Shown: piece after piece, positions 15,596 through 24,830 of the stretch | Position numbering within the stretch: the stretch's first letter is position 1 | How the letters are laid out: each line of letters opens with the position of its first letter | NCBI RefSeq assembly: GCF_000423625.1 | Contig: NZ_AUII01000009.1 | Location: 62,001-126,000 of the forward strand | Source: Pseudonocardia asaccharolytica DSM 44247 = NBRC 16224 | GTDB taxonomy: Bacteria > Actinomycetota > Actinomycetes > Mycobacteriales > Pseudonocardiaceae | DNA: 64,000 nucleotides | Direction of reading: 5' to 3' | Program-made: the position numbers and the translations under genes | The notes under the pieces: model-generated | What the model was told of the DNA's origin: nothing | Database searches by the model: none | What the model saw: only the letters and a program-made list of their open reading frames with translations

Positions 15596-17184
15596 CCGAG
15601 TCCCCCCACCACGCCCGGCAGGCAGGTGTCGCTCCGGATGAACCGCGGCGAGACGACCCACCCTGGCGCCGTCTGCACCCGCGGATGCTCGTGGTCACTC
15701 CGCTGGACACCATCGTGCGGCTGCTGCCGGTGTTCGCGATCGTGCTGCTCACCGGGCGTGGTGACCCCGTCCGGGTGTGGATCGCACTCGGCATCACCGG
15801 CCTGCTGATTCTGCTGGGTGCCATCCGCTGGCTGACCACTCGCTACCGCATCACCGCTGATCGCGTCGAGCTGCACAAGGGCTGGCTGAACCGGCAGCGC
15901 ACCTCGGTGCCCCGCGACCGCATCCGCACCGTCGATCTCACTGCCAAGCTGGTGCACAGGATCTTCGGGCTGAGCGTCGTGCGGGTGAGCGCCGCCGCTG
16001 GTTCGCACGCCGGGCTTCATCAGCTCGACCTCGACGCGGTCGACACCGCGGAGGCCGAGGGGTTGCGCCGGGAGCTGCTGGCGCTTCCCGTACCCGCGCC
16101 CGACGGCTCGGCCGAGGCTCCGGCTCCCGCGGCGCCGCCCGCCGAGGAGCTGGCCCGGCTGGACCCGTCGTGGGTGCGCTACGCGCCGCTCACGGTCTCC
16201 TCGCTGGCCGGGATCGGCTTGGTGCTCGGGGCGGTCTGGCGGCTGTTCGACGACCTTGGCGTCGATCCGCGGGACGTCCCCACCGTCGACACGGCCGCGG
16301 ACCGCCTCGCCGAGGCCCCCGTCTGGGTCGGGACGGCGGTGGTGGGCGTGGTGCTGCTGGTGATCGCCGTCGTCGGCTCGGTGCTGCTGTTCATCGAGCG
16401 CTGGTGGAACTACCGGCTGACCCGCGAGGCCGACGGGACGCTGCGGGTGCGGCGCGGGCTGCTGACCCGGCGATCGCTGTCGGTGTCCGGGCGACGGCTG
16501 CGCGGGGTCCTGGTCAGCGAGCCACTCCTGCTGCGGGCCGGTCGCGGGGCGCAGGCGCGGGCCGTGTCGACCGGGTTGGCCGAGGACACCCACGGTGGTG
16601 CGCTGCAGCCCCCGGCCCCGCGCGCCGAGGCCGGCCGGGTTGCGGCGGTGGTGCTGCACGAGGATCCGTCCATGATCGTCGGGGCTCCGCTGCGGCGGCA
16701 TCCGCGGGCGGCGCTGACCCGCAGGCTGACCAGGGTCCTCGGGTCGGCGGTCGGGCTCATCGCGGCGGCGTGGCTGGTCGCGGCGCTGCTCCCCGGCCTC
16801 GCCTGGCTCGGGCCGGTGTCGCTGGCGCTGCTGCCGATCGCCCTGCTGCTGGGGCTCGATCGCTACCGCAGCCTCGGCCACGCCCTGACCGCCCGCTATC
16901 TGGTCGCGCGGCAGGGCAGCCTGCACCGGCGAACCGTCGCGCTGCAGCGCACCGGCGTGATCGGCTGGACGTTCCGGCAGAGCGTGTTCCAGCGGCGGGC
17001 CGGGCTGGTGACCGTGCAGGCCGTGACCGCGGCCGGCGACGGCGGCTACCGGGTGCTCGACATCGCCGCCGCCGACGGGGCGGCCCTGGCCGACGCGACC
17101 ACCCCCGATCTGCTCGACCCGGTGCACCACACTCACAGGGGGGTCAGCGCCTCCGGCGGCGGGTACCGAACAGGCCCCGGTTGA
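15592..17184 (+). CDS. PH-domain membrane protein, YdbT-like
   Basis: 530 residues with three bPH2/DUF304 units, each preceded by paired membrane helices (about 40-80, 205-275 and 365-405). YRITADRVELHKGWLNRQRTSVPRDRIRTVDL is the clearest repeat, matched by LRVRRGLLTRRSLSVSGRRLRGV and LVARQGSLHRRTVALQRTGVIGW. GTG start, coupled to the smaller YdbS-like gene. Its last 13 codons run over the half palindrome at 17130 and the 3' end of the opposite ATPase gene (41-bp tail-to-tail overlap), which suggests that the original stop was lost. Confidence 0.8.
   Translation: MTESPHHARQAGVAPDEPRRDDPPWRRLHPRMLVVTPLDTIVRLLPVFAIVLLTGRGDPVRVWIALGITGLLILLGAIRWLTTRYRITADRVELHKGWLNRQRTSVPRDRIRTVDLTAKLVHRIFGLSVVRVSAAAGSHAGLHQLDLDAVDTAEAEGLRRELLALPVPAPDGSAEAPAPAAPPAEELARLDPSWVRYAPLTVSSLAGIGLVLGAVWRLFDDLGVDPRDVPTVDTAADRLAEAPVWVGTAVVGVVLLVIAVVGSVLLFIERWWNYRLTREADGTLRVRRGLLTRRSLSVSGRRLRGVLVSEPLLLRAGRGAQARAVSTGLAEDTHGGALQPPAPRAEAGRVAAVVLHEDPSMIVGAPLRRHPRAALTRRLTRVLGSAVGLIAAAWLVAALLPGLAWLGPVSLALLPIALLLGLDRYRSLGHALTARYLVARQGSLHRRTVALQRTGVIGWTFRQSVFQRRAGLVTVQAVTAAGDGGYRVLDIAAADGAALADATTPDLLDPVHHTHRGVSASGGGYRTGPG
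17130..17140. repeat. Half copy of the dispersed palindrome
   Basis: CACTCACAGGG lies a few bases beyond the stop of the minus-strand ATPase gene, exactly where whole copies sit at 9564 and 33320. The opposite arm is missing and the YdbT-like reading frame now occupies it. Short match, but the position and context agree. Confidence 0.55.
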
Positions 17185-18706
17185 TCTCCCGGCCCAGCGC
17201 GCTGGCGGCCGAGCGCAGGAAGGACTTCACCACCGGCGAGCCGAGCACCTCGGCGACCACGCCGGGCTCCTCCCGCTCCGCGCGACGAGACTCGGGCGCG
17301 GCGGCAGCCGGCGGAGCGGGGGCCTCGGCGATCTTGGTGGTGAGTCGCTCGTATGCCGACTCCCGGTCGACGGTCTCGCCGTACGTGGCATACAGCGGGG
17401 AGCCCTTGGCCGCCGCCGTCACGGCGTCGTCGCCGATCGCGGCCATGAGCGACCGCGGCGCCCGCATCCGGACCCAGGCGACCGGCGTCGGCGCACCCCG
17501 CTCGGACAGCACCGTGACGATCGCCTCGCCGATGCCCAACGACGTCAGCGCCTCGTCGAGGCGGTAGTGCTTCGTCGTCGGGTAGGTCTTGACCGTCCTG
17601 GCCAGCGCCGCCTGATCCTCCGGGGTGAACGCCCGCAGCGCGTGCTGGATCCGCGCGCCGAGCTGGGACAGCACCGCGTTCGGCACATCGGTGGGCAGTT
17701 GCGTGCAGAAGAACACCCCGACGCCCTTGGACCGGATCAGTTTCACGGTCTGCTCGATGCGTTCCAGAAACGCCTTCGACGCGTCGGTGAACAACAGATG
17801 CGCCTCGTCGAAGAAGAACACGAGCTTGGGCTTGTCCAGGTCGCCCGCCTCGGGGAGCTCCTCGAACAGCTCGGCGAGCAGCCACATCAGGAAGGTGGAG
17901 AACAGCCGCGGGTTGGTGGTCTGATCGGCCAGCTCGAGCAGGGTCACGACGCCCCGGCCGTCGACCACCCGCATCAGCTCGGCCGGATCGAACTCCGGCT
18001 CACCGAAGAAATCCTCGCCACCCTGGGCCTCCAGGTTGACCAGCGCCCGCAGGATGACCCCCGCCGTCGCCGACGACACCCCGCCGATCCCCTTGAGGTC
18101 AGCCTTGCCCTCGTCGGAGGTCAGGTGCTGGATGACGGCGCGCAGGTCCTTGGTGTCCAGCAGCGGCAGCCCCCGCTGGTCGGCCCAGTGGAAGATCAGT
18201 CCGAGGGTCGACTCCTGGGTGTCGTTGAGATCGAGCACCTTCGACAGCAGGATCGGGCCGAACTGGGTGAGCGTCGCCCGGATCGGAACGGCCGAGCTCT
18301 TCCCGCCCAACGACACGAACTCGACGGGGAACGCGGCGGGCGCCCAGTCGTCGCCGGTGTCCGCGGCCCGGCTCTCGATCTTGGCGTTCGGTACGCCCTG
18401 CCTGGCCAGCCCGGACAGATCGCCCTTGATATCGGCGAGCAGCACCGGAACCCCGGCCGTGGCGAGCTGCTCGGCGAGCCCCTGCAGGGTCTTGGTCTTC
18501 CCGGTTCCGGTGGCACCGGCGACGAGGCCGTGCCGGTTCAGGGTGGCGAGGGGGATGCGCACCCGCGCGGCCGGATCGACCGCCCCGTCGATCAGAACGG
18601 TGCCGAGCTCGAGGGCCGCCCCCTCGGTCGTATAACCGGCGGCGATCTGCTGTGTGGGACTCGTCTGTGCGGGACTCTGCTGGGCCGCGTTCGGGTTCTC
18701 CCCCAC
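17144..18706 (-). CDS. HerA-like / DUF853 ATPase
   Basis: 520 residues. Walker A is GATGTGKTKTL (about 64-74) and Walker B is KLVFFFDEAHLLF (about 270-282). The DUF853 signatures DIKGDLSGLARQG and FFCTQLPTDVPNAVLSQLGARIQHALRAFTPED are clear. The family resembles HerA/FtsK-type hexameric motor ATPases; the cellular task is unknown. The C-terminal tail is Ala/Pro-rich, then basic (RRRRR). It is divergent from orn, with only 31 bp between the starts. Confidence 0.85.
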   Translation of the reverse strand: MGENPNAAQQSPAQTSPTQQIAAGYTTEGAALELGTVLIDGAVDPAARVRIPLATLNRHGLVAGATGTGKTKTLQGLAEQLATAGVPVLLADIKGDLSGLARQGVPNAKIESRAADTGDDWAPAAFPVEFVSLGGKSSAVPIRATLTQFGPILLSKVLDLNDTQESTLGLIFHWADQRGLPLLDTKDLRAVIQHLTSDEGKADLKGIGGVSSATAGVILRALVNLEAQGGEDFFGEPEFDPAELMRVVDGRGVVTLLELADQTTNPRLFSTFLMWLLAELFEELPEAGDLDKPKLVFFFDEAHLLFTDASKAFLERIEQTVKLIRSKGVGVFFCTQLPTDVPNAVLSQLGARIQHALRAFTPEDQAALARTVKTYPTTKHYRLDEALTSLGIGEAIVTVLSERGAPTPVAWVRMRAPRSLMAAIGDDAVTAAAKGSPLYATYGETVDRESAYERLTTKIAEAPAPPAAAAPESRRAEREEPGVVAEVLGSPVVKSFLRSAASALGREINRGLFGTRRRRR

Positions 18707-18737
18707 GTCCGGGGAGCCTAGCGCTTAATGTGGCGGA

Positions 18738-19376
18738 ATGAACGATCGTCTGGTGTGGATCGACTGCGAGATGACCGGGCTGGATCTCCGGCGCGACGCC
18801 CTCATCGAGATTGCCGTGCTGGTGACCGACGGCGAGCTGAACGTGCTCGGCGAGGGCGTGGACGTCGTCATCCACGCCGACGAGTCTGCGCTTCGCGGGA
18901 TGCCGGAGGTGGTGCGGGACATGCACGCCCGCTCCGGGCTGACCGACGAGGTGCGCAGCTCCACGGTGCGCCTCGCCGAGGCCGAGCAGCTCGTGCTGGC
19001 CTATATCCGCAGCCACGTTCCCGAGCCCCGCACCGCGCCGCTGGCCGGAAACTCCATCGCGACCGACCGCGGCTTCCTGGCCCGCGACATGCCTGAGCTC
19101 GACGCTCACCTGCACTACCGGGCGGTCGACGTCTCCTCGCTCAAGGAGCTCGCCCGGCGGTGGTACCCGGACGTGTACAACGCCAAGCCGGAGAAGACGC
19201 TGGCCCACCGCGCCCTCGCCGACATCCGGGAGTCGATCCGAGAGCTGTCCTACTATCGAAGGACGATGTTCGTGGCGGCGCCCGGCCCGAGCGCGGAGGA
19301 GGTCAAGGCGGTCGTTGCGGCGCTCGCCGAACCGCAGCCGGGGTCCCCTGTCGAGGGGGACGCGGCCGGGCGCTAG
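18738..19376 (+). CDS. orn: Oligoribonuclease
   Basis: 212 residues of the DEDDh exonuclease family, which finishes RNA decay by hydrolysing two- to five-nucleotide fragments and linearised cyclic dinucleotides. ExoI is [10 protein letters not shown] (first Asp and Glu), the middle acidic residue is in [12 protein letters not shown], and ExoIII is [12 protein letters not shown] with the catalytic His and Asp. The C-terminal 30 residues are an actinobacterial-style extension. ATG start. A perfect 18-bp palindrome follows the stop, then tRNA-His. Confidence 0.95.
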   Translation: MNDRLVWIDCEMTGLDLRRDALIEIAVLVTDGELNVLGEGVDVVIHADESALRGMPEVVRDMHARSGLTDEVRSSTVRLAEAEQLVLAYIRSHVPEPRTAPLAGNSIATDRGFLARDMPELDAHLHYRAVDVSSLKELARRWYPDVYNAKPEKTLAHRALADIRESIRELSYYRRTMFVAAPGPSAEEVKAVVAALAEPQPGSPVEGDAAGR

Positions 19377-19388
19377 GATCGTTCTCGA

Positions 19389-19406
19389 CACCGACCGCGG
19401 TCGGTG
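19389..19406 (+). terminator. 18-bp perfect palindrome after orn
   Basis: CACCGACCGCGGTCGGTG is fully self-complementary and lies between the orn stop and tRNA-His. It may be a short terminator or a processing hairpin separating the mRNA from the tRNA. Confidence 0.5.
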
Positions 19407-19411
19407 CTGAT

Positions 19412-19485
19412 GGTGGGTGTAGCTCAGCTGGTAGAGCACCTGGTTGTGGTCCAGGAAGTCGCGGGTTCGAGTCCCGTCACTCACC
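19412..19485 (+). tRNA. tRNA-His (GTG anticodon)
   Basis: Acceptor GTGGGTG pairs with CACTCAC, and the extra 5' G (19412) faces C73, the histidine identity base pair. The anticodon GTG is at 19446-19448, between CTGG and CCAG stems. The D arm AGCTCAGCTGGTAGAGC and T arm GCGGGTTCGAGTCCCGT are canonical. CCA is not encoded. Confidence 0.96.
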
Positions 19486-19581
19486 CGGTGCGGTTCCCAC
19501 CGCCCGGTGCCTCCGAGACGCTGTGCTAGCGTTCCGCAGGCGTCGAGCGGTGGGGCGCAGCAGCACAACAAGTCAAGATCT

Positions 19582-19654
19582 GCGCCGCTAGCTCAATTGG
19601 CAGAGCAGCTGGCTCTTAACCAGCGGGTTCGGGGTTCGAGTCCCTGGCGGCGCA
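19582..19654 (+). tRNA. tRNA-Lys (CTT anticodon)
   Basis: Acceptor GCGCCGC pairs with GCGGCGC, followed by discriminator A. The anticodon CTT at 19615-19617 lies in the loop CTCTTAA between CTGG and CCAG. D and T arms are canonical. CCA is not encoded. About 96 bp separate it from tRNA-His. Confidence 0.96.
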
Positions 19655-19747
19655 CAACTCAGCAGACCACGGGGTTGGTCCGTTTCCGGTTCACGAGTGA
19701 GGAATCGTTGTCGGATCGGAAACCCTTGCGCCCATGATCGGTAATAA

Positions 19748-19785
19748 GGGACATACGCCGCAGACGTGCGGCGTATGCCCCCTTT
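19748..19785. terminator. Bidirectional hairpin terminator
   Basis: The stem CATACGCCGCA/TGCGGCGTATG, extended by GGG/CCC, has a GACG loop and is followed by TTT on the plus strand and TTATT on the minus strand. It sits between the plus-strand tRNA genes and the 3' end of the minus-strand prk gene, and could end both transcripts. Confidence 0.8.
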
Positions 19786-19841
19786 CTGGTGATCACCGGA
19801 CGGGCAGGTGTGACAGCCGCCGCCCACAACGGGTGCGGACC

Positions 19842-20726
19842 TCACCGGCTCCTCATCGCGGCGTTCCGCCGCTCGATCAGCCGCAGGATCATCGGCGTGA
19901 AGATGAGCTGCATCGCGAGGTCCATCTTCCCGCCCGGGCACACGATGGTGTTCGCCCGCGACATGAACGAGTCGTGCAGCATGGCGAGCAGATACGAGAA
20001 GTCGATTCCGTGCGGGTCACGGAACCGGATGATGAGCATCGACTCGTCCAGCGTCGGGATGGTCCGGGCGATGAACGGGTTGGACGTGTCCACCACCGGC
20101 ACCCGCTGGAAGTTGACGTCCGTACGGGAGAACTGCGGGCAGATGTAGTTCACGTAGTCGGGCATCCGGCGCAGGATCGTCTCGGTCACCGCCTCGGTGG
20201 AGTACCCGCGCGCGGTCTTGTCCCGTTGGAGCTTCTGGATCCATTCCAGGTTGATCACCGGGACGACACCGATGCGCAGGTCGGCGTGCCGGGCGACGTC
20301 CACCTCGTCGGTCACGACCGCACCGTGCAGGCCCTCATAGAACATCAGGTCCGAGTCCGCGGGCAGATTCTCCCAGGGCGTGAACGTGCCCGGCTCCTGC
20401 CCGTAGGGCGCCGCCTCCTCCTCGTTGTGCAGGTAGCGCCGCACCTTGCCGGTGCCGCTCTCGCCGTACGTCCGGAACAGCTCCTCGAGCTCGCCGAACA
20501 GGTTCGCCTCCGGCCCGAAGTGGCTGAAGGCATCGTCGCCGCGGGCGTGCGCGTCGGCCATCGCGGCCCGCATCTCGGCCCGGTCGTGGCGGTGGAAGCT
20601 GTCGCCCTCGATGAACGCCGCGTCCACGCCCTCCCGACGGAAGATCTGCTCGAACGTACGCATGACCGACGTCGTCCCGGCGCCCGAGGAACCGGTGACC
20701 GAGATGATGGGGTGCTTCTGTGACAC
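19842..20726 (-). CDS. prk: Phosphoribulokinase
   Basis: 294 residues of the bacterial (octameric, class I) type. The P-loop is GSSGAGTTSV (about 12-21), then IEGDSFHRHDRAEM, YGESGTGKVRRYLHN, FYEGLHGAVV and PQFSRTDVNFQRVPVVDTSNPF, all diagnostic of CbbP. It phosphorylates ribulose 5-phosphate to ribulose 1,5-bisphosphate, the CO2 acceptor. It lies 13 bp downstream of fbp on the same strand, so they form one operon. No RuBisCO genes are in the window; they would have to be elsewhere. Confidence 0.92.
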   Translation of the reverse strand: MSQKHPIISVTGSSGAGTTSVMRTFEQIFRREGVDAAFIEGDSFHRHDRAEMRAAMADAHARGDDAFSHFGPEANLFGELEELFRTYGESGTGKVRRYLHNEEEAAPYGQEPGTFTPWENLPADSDLMFYEGLHGAVVTDEVDVARHADLRIGVVPVINLEWIQKLQRDKTARGYSTEAVTETILRRMPDYVNYICPQFSRTDVNFQRVPVVDTSNPFIARTIPTLDESMLIIRFRDPHGIDFSYLLAMLHDSFMSRANTIVCPGGKMDLAMQLIFTPMILRLIERRNAAMRSR

Positions 20727-20739
20727 GTGTCGCCCTTCC

Positions 20740-21813
20740 TCAGACAGCCGTCGCGCGGAAGAGGCCGCGGGTCCCGTACAGCGGAGAGTCGAAGGCGCGC
20801 TCGTTGTGCTCGCGGTGGTACCGCTCGATCCGCTCGACCTCCTCGGTCACCCCGAAGATCAATGCGATGCGCTGGTGCAGCCCGCCCGGAACGACCTCGA
20901 GCACCTGACCCCACCCGGTGCTCGCTGCGCCGCCCGCCTGCTCCACGAGAAACGCCACCGGATTCGCCTCGTACAGCAGCCGCAGCCGCCCCGGTTTCGC
21001 CGGGTCCTTCGAGTCCCGGGGATAGAGGAAAACCCCGCCCCGGGTGAGGATGCGGTGCGCCTCGGCGACGAGCGACGCAACCCAGCGCATGTTGAAGTCC
21101 TTCGCGCGGGGACCGGTTCGGCCGGCGAGGCATTCGTCGACGTAGCGCTCCACCGCCGGTTCCCAGAAGCGCCGGTTCGAGGCGTTGATCGCGAACTCGC
21201 TGGCGGTGGCCGGGAGCCGGATCGACGGGTGGGTGAGGATGAACTCCCCGAGCTGGGGCTCGAGGGTGAAGCCGTGCACGCCGGTCCCGACCGTGAGGAC
21301 CAGCATGGTCGAGGGGCCGTAGATCGCGTATCCCGCGCAGACCTGCTCGGTGCCGGGTTGCAGGTAGTCCTCCGCGGTCGCGTCCACGCCGGGGTGGGGG
21401 GCCCGCAGGATCGAGAAGATGCTGCCGACCGCGACGTTGACGTCGATATTGGACGAGCCGTCGAGCGGGTCGAACACCAGCAGGTATTTTCCGCGCGGGT
21501 ACTGCGCCGGGACGAAGTAGGGCTCGTCCATCTCCTCCGACACCATGCCCGCCACGTATCCGCCCCACTCGTTGGCGCGCAGGAACAGCTCGTTGGCCAG
21601 CACGTCGAGCTTCTGCTGGGCCTCGCCCTGGACGTTCGTCCGGTCTGCGGCGCCGAGCACCCCGCCGAGCGCCCCCTGGGCGACCCGCTTGGAGATCGCC
21701 TTGCAGGCGAACGCGACATCGAGGATCAGCCCGTTCAGATCCCCGCTGGCGTCCGGATGGTGCCGCCGCTGCTCGATGAGGAACTGGGCGAGCGTCGTGC
21801 GGTCGGCGAGCAT
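20740..21813 (-). CDS. fbp: Fructose-1,6-bisphosphatase, class I
   Basis: 357 residues of the class I (type FBPase/CbbF) family. The metal-binding signature [22 protein letters not shown] is complete, followed by [12 protein letters not shown] and the C-terminal [13 protein letters not shown]...[18 protein letters not shown]. It dephosphorylates fructose 1,6-bisphosphate, and probably serves the Calvin cycle given the adjoining prk. The ATG at 21813 follows a GAGGGAGA ribosome-binding site. Class I enzymes are unusual in actinobacteria, which mostly use class II (GlpX); with prk this points to an acquired or retained cbb module. Confidence 0.92.
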   Translation of the reverse strand: MLADRTTLAQFLIEQRRHHPDASGDLNGLILDVAFACKAISKRVAQGALGGVLGAADRTNVQGEAQQKLDVLANELFLRANEWGGYVAGMVSEEMDEPYFVPAQYPRGKYLLVFDPLDGSSNIDVNVAVGSIFSILRAPHPGVDATAEDYLQPGTEQVCAGYAIYGPSTMLVLTVGTGVHGFTLEPQLGEFILTHPSIRLPATASEFAINASNRRFWEPAVERYVDECLAGRTGPRAKDFNMRWVASLVAEAHRILTRGGVFLYPRDSKDPAKPGRLRLLYEANPVAFLVEQAGGAASTGWGQVLEVVPGGLHQRIALIFGVTEEVERIERYHREHNERAFDSPLYGTRGLFRATAV

Positions 21814-22059
21814 GATTCTCCCTCGGGCCGGCGGACAGGTGACCGGTGGGCAGGCCGGTCCTTGCCCGGGGACCGAACCGCCCAGACGAGGGTCCTGGCG
21901 AGAGGCGCGCCGGCCATCCCCCAGCGGGGTGGGCATGTGGGTGGGGCCGCGTGCCGTCCCTCACTCGCACCATCGAGATCGCGGGTGTCCGATGCTCGCC
22001 GAGGATGCGCGAGGGTCGACGGCTCGGTCCGGGGCCCGCCGACACCCCGGGAGGGACGG

Positions 22060-22380
22060 GTGGTCGCAGCCATCCAGGCGTACCCCTGGTGGCTGGGCGG
22101 CACCGGACGCCCGGTGACCCGGTTCGTCGAGGGTGTTCCCGGGCTGGTCGCCAAGGACGATGCGGAGGGCGTGTTCGCCGCGGCCCTGCCCGACGGGCGG
22201 GCGCTGGCGATCAAGATCCTGGACGGTTCGCTGCGGCCGGTTCCCGCGGTCGTCGCGGCGGCCCTGCGGCAGCTCGGCGTCGACGCGCCGGCGCTCGGCG
22301 AGATCGGCCGCGTCGACGTGCTGGGGCACGGCGTCCCGGTGGGCCGCGTCGGGGCCGCCGGCTACGCCTCTTCGGCGTAG
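22060..22380 (+). pseudogene. C-terminal fragment of asparaginase (AnsA-type, PF06089)
   Basis: The 106 codons from a GTG encode AAIQAYPWWLGGTGRPVTR, then VPGLVAKDDAEGVFAAALPD and RALAIKILDGSLRPVPAVVAAALRQLG. This is the C-terminal third of the actinobacterial asparaginase family, including the AKDGAEGV-like motif. The N-terminal two thirds are absent. Its last 19 bases overlap the end of the opposite dedA gene. The 245 bp between here and the fbp start hold no gene. Confidence 0.75.
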
Positions 22381-22991
22381 GCCTCCACCAGGCGTTTGGT
22401 GCGCCTGCGCACGATCCAGCCGATCGTCAGGCCGACGGCGAGCGCGACGGCCAGCCCGATCCAGGAGAACCGCGAGAGCCACGTCTCGGCGACGATGCCG
22501 AGGTAGTACACCGCGGCCGTGGTCCCCCCGGCCCAGACGATCCCGCCCGCCACGTTGGCGGCCAGGAAGTGGCGGTAGACCATCCGCAGGGCGCCGGCGA
22601 GCGGGCCCGCGAAGATCCGCAGCAGCGCGATGAACCGGCCGAAGAACACCGTCCAGACGCCCCACCGGTTGAACACCCGCTGGGCGGCGGCGACGTGTGC
22701 CGGCCCGAAATGCCGCGGGAACCGGCGTCCTGCCCAGTCAAACAGCCGCATCCCGAAGCGCCGCCCGATGAAGTAGCCGATCGAGTCGCCGATCACCGCG
22801 CCCGTGATCGCGGCCGCGCCGATCCACACCGGCGAGACGTCGAGCTCGTGGCGCGACGACAATAGGGCCGCGCTGACCAGGACGATCTCACCGGGCAGCG
22901 GAACGCCGAGGCTTTCCACCCCGACGACCACACCCACGACGATGTAGACCGCCAGCGGCGGGATCAGCTGCAGCAGATGATCCACCGACAT
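22362..22991 (-). CDS. DedA-family membrane protein
   Basis: 209 residues. The DedA/SNARE-associated (VTT) core is clear: VGVESLGVPLPGEIVLVSAALL, GAVIGDSIGYFIGRRFG and the amphipathic re-entrant stretch FFGRFIALLRIFAGPLAGALRM, plus four or five hydrophobic segments. The family includes undecaprenyl-phosphate and phospholipid transporters needed for envelope maintenance. ATG start at 22991 with AAAGGAGCAA upstream. The region upstream holds only a decayed ABC transporter fragment. Confidence 0.88.
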   Translation of the reverse strand: MSVDHLLQLIPPLAVYIVVGVVVGVESLGVPLPGEIVLVSAALLSSRHELDVSPVWIGAAAITGAVIGDSIGYFIGRRFGMRLFDWAGRRFPRHFGPAHVAAAQRVFNRWGVWTVFFGRFIALLRIFAGPLAGALRMVYRHFLAANVAGGIVWAGGTTAAVYYLGIVAETWLSRFSWIGLAVALAVGLTIGWIVRRRTKRLVEAYAEEA

Positions 22992-23034
22992 TGTCCGTTG
23001 CTCCTTTACCGCCGACGCTCCGCCGGCCAGTCTG

Positions 23035-23392
23035 CCCGAGCGGTGGATCACGGCCTCGGCCGCCGTCGGCCGAACCTTGTCGAGGGAGTCGGTCAGCTCG
23101 CGCAGCCGCGCCTCGTCCAGCGCCCTTCGGATCTCCGCATCGGTCACGTCGGGGTGCGCGAAACACAGGTTGTCGCGGATCGTGCCGGGCACGATCGGCG
23201 TCTCCCGCTCGGCGCAGGCCAGACCCGCCCGCACCTGCTCGGTCGATGCCGGACACCACCGGAGCCAGCTGCGGCCCGGAGGCCTCGGTGACCTCTGTGC
23301 CGACCTCCCGGGGGCGCCGCGCGGCCACGATCCCCGACTGCAGCGTCGTGGCGTTCTGGGTGAGCTCCGTGATCGGTCGGCGGCTGAGCCGC
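23035..23392 (-). pseudogene. Degraded ABC exporter fragment
   Basis: Minus-strand pieces in two frames match the middle of a type I ABC exporter. ELTQNATTLQSGIVAARRPREVGTEV looks like the end of the membrane domain, and TPIVPGTIRDNLCFAHPDVTDAEIRRALDEARLRELTDSL is the Q-loop region of the nucleotide-binding domain. Walker A, the signature motif and Walker B are missing. Confidence 0.6.
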
Positions 23393-24520
23393 TCAGCTCA
23401 GCGGAACCACCAGGATCCGGTCGTCCTCCGTGGTGGGTGAGCCGCGGCCGTCGCGGTTGCTGGTGGTGATCCACAACGCCGAGCCGTCCGGGGTCGCGAC
23501 GACCGTGCGCAGCCGGCCGAACTCGCCGGTGAACAGCGGTGCCGGCGTGCCGACCCCGCCGGCACCGTCCGCGAGCGGGACCCGCCACAGCCGTTGGCCA
23601 CGCAGCGCACCTGCCCACAGCGAACCGCCCGCGTAGGCGAGTCCGCTGGGTGAGGCGACGTCTGTCTCCCAGGTGAGCAGCGGGTCGGTGAGCCCGGCCC
23701 GGTGCCCGATGCCCTCGACCGTCGGCCAGCCGTAGTTCGCGCCCGGGGTGAGGAGATTGATCTCGTCCACCCTGTTCTGCCCGAACTCGGCGGCGTACAG
23801 CCTGCCCTCGGGGCCGAACGCCAGGCCCTGAACATTGCGGTGACCGTAGGTGAACACCGCCGTGCCGAACGGGTTGCCCGCGGCGGGTGCGCCGTCGGGA
23901 GTGATCCGCAGGATCTTGCCGCCGAGATCGTCGAGATCCTGTGCCGGATCGCGACGGCCGGCGTCACCGGTCGCGACGTAGAGCAGGCCGTCGGGGCCGA
24001 ACGCGAGCCCGCCGCCGTTGTGGATCGAGGCCGCCGGGATGCCGGAGACGAGGACCTGCTGCGCCGCGCCGTCGATGGTGCCGTCCGGGGCGGCCCGCAA
24101 CCGGACCACCCGGTTGTCGGTCACCGAGGTGTAGTAGACGAAGACCGCCCGGTCCGTGCGGAAGTTCGGCGACACCGCAATGCCGAGCAGCCCGCCCTCG
24201 CCGCGGACCGCCACCCCCGCCACCGTCCCCACCGGGGTGACGGCGCCGTCGGGGGACACCCGCAGCAGCCGGGCCGACTCCCGCTCGGTGACCAGCGCCG
24301 AACCGTCCGGGAGAAACGCGAGGCCCCACGGGACCTCCAGGCCGGTCACGAGCGTTCGGGGCGTGCCGACCGGACGCTGCGGGAGCAGGGACCCGCTCGG
24401 CGCCGTGGCGGCGACCTCGACGGCCGAACCGGCCCCGGATGACGTCGGCGGCGTCGCACCGGCGCACGCGGCGAGCACGAGCGAAAGGCCGAGGACGATG
24501 CCGGCAGCTGCGATGCGCAC
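23393..24520 (-). CDS. PQQ-type sugar dehydrogenase (GDL/sorbosone family) lipoprotein
   Basis: 375 residues. The signal peptide ends in lipobox LAAC (about residue 19). The six-bladed propeller of soluble glucose/sorbosone dehydrogenases follows: [57 protein letters not shown] (catalytic-His and calcium region), [24 protein letters not shown] and [11 protein letters not shown]. Members oxidise aldose sugars outside the membrane, some with PQQ. No PQQ biosynthesis genes are in the window, so the cofactor is unproven. Confidence 0.88.
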   Translation of the reverse strand: MRIAAAGIVLGLSLVLAACAGATPPTSSGAGSAVEVAATAPSGSLLPQRPVGTPRTLVTGLEVPWGLAFLPDGSALVTERESARLLRVSPDGAVTPVGTVAGVAVRGEGGLLGIAVSPNFRTDRAVFVYYTSVTDNRVVRLRAAPDGTIDGAAQQVLVSGIPAASIHNGGGLAFGPDGLLYVATGDAGRRDPAQDLDDLGGKILRITPDGAPAAGNPFGTAVFTYGHRNVQGLAFGPEGRLYAAEFGQNRVDEINLLTPGANYGWPTVEGIGHRAGLTDPLLTWETDVASPSGLAYAGGSLWAGALRGQRLWRVPLADGAGGVGTPAPLFTGEFGRLRTVVATPDGSALWITTSNRDGRGSPTTEDDRILVVPLS

Positions 24521-24830
24521 GCTCGCACGCTATCGGTCCGGGCATGGGATCTGGGTGGACGCCCGGATCCTCAGCGTTGCGGTGTCGAGGGCACCCACCC
24601 GTAGCTGCGGTGGACGGCGCGACCCCAGTTCTCGTGCTCGCGTCGGTGCAAGCGCAGCCGCGGACCCGCGAAGCACGGTTGCCGGGGCGCGGCCGCTGAG
24701 CTCGGTGAACAGCGGCGCCAGCCCGTCGGTGACGAGCCGGGCGACGATCTCGTCGATAATGGCGAACGCTGCCCGTTGCCGCCGTCATCTCCGGTTTACC
24801 GTCGGACCGAGACCCGAGCGGAGACGATCA
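24521..24830. other. 310-bp gap with possible unidentified gene debris
   Basis: Between the sugar dehydrogenase start and glpK the minus strand shows coding-like stretches in two frames: [22 protein letters not shown] (about 24770-24705) and [18 protein letters not shown] (about 24640-24585). Neither is recognised, and no intact frame joins them. The promoter and ribosome-binding site of glpK must lie in the last part; GGAGACGATCA precedes its ATG. Confidence 0.35.

Noticed and set aside
15415-17136. Long minus-strand frame opposite the YdbT-like gene
   Set aside because: Histidine/glutamine/arginine-rich composition typical of antisense frames in GC-rich DNA; no domain and no start signals.
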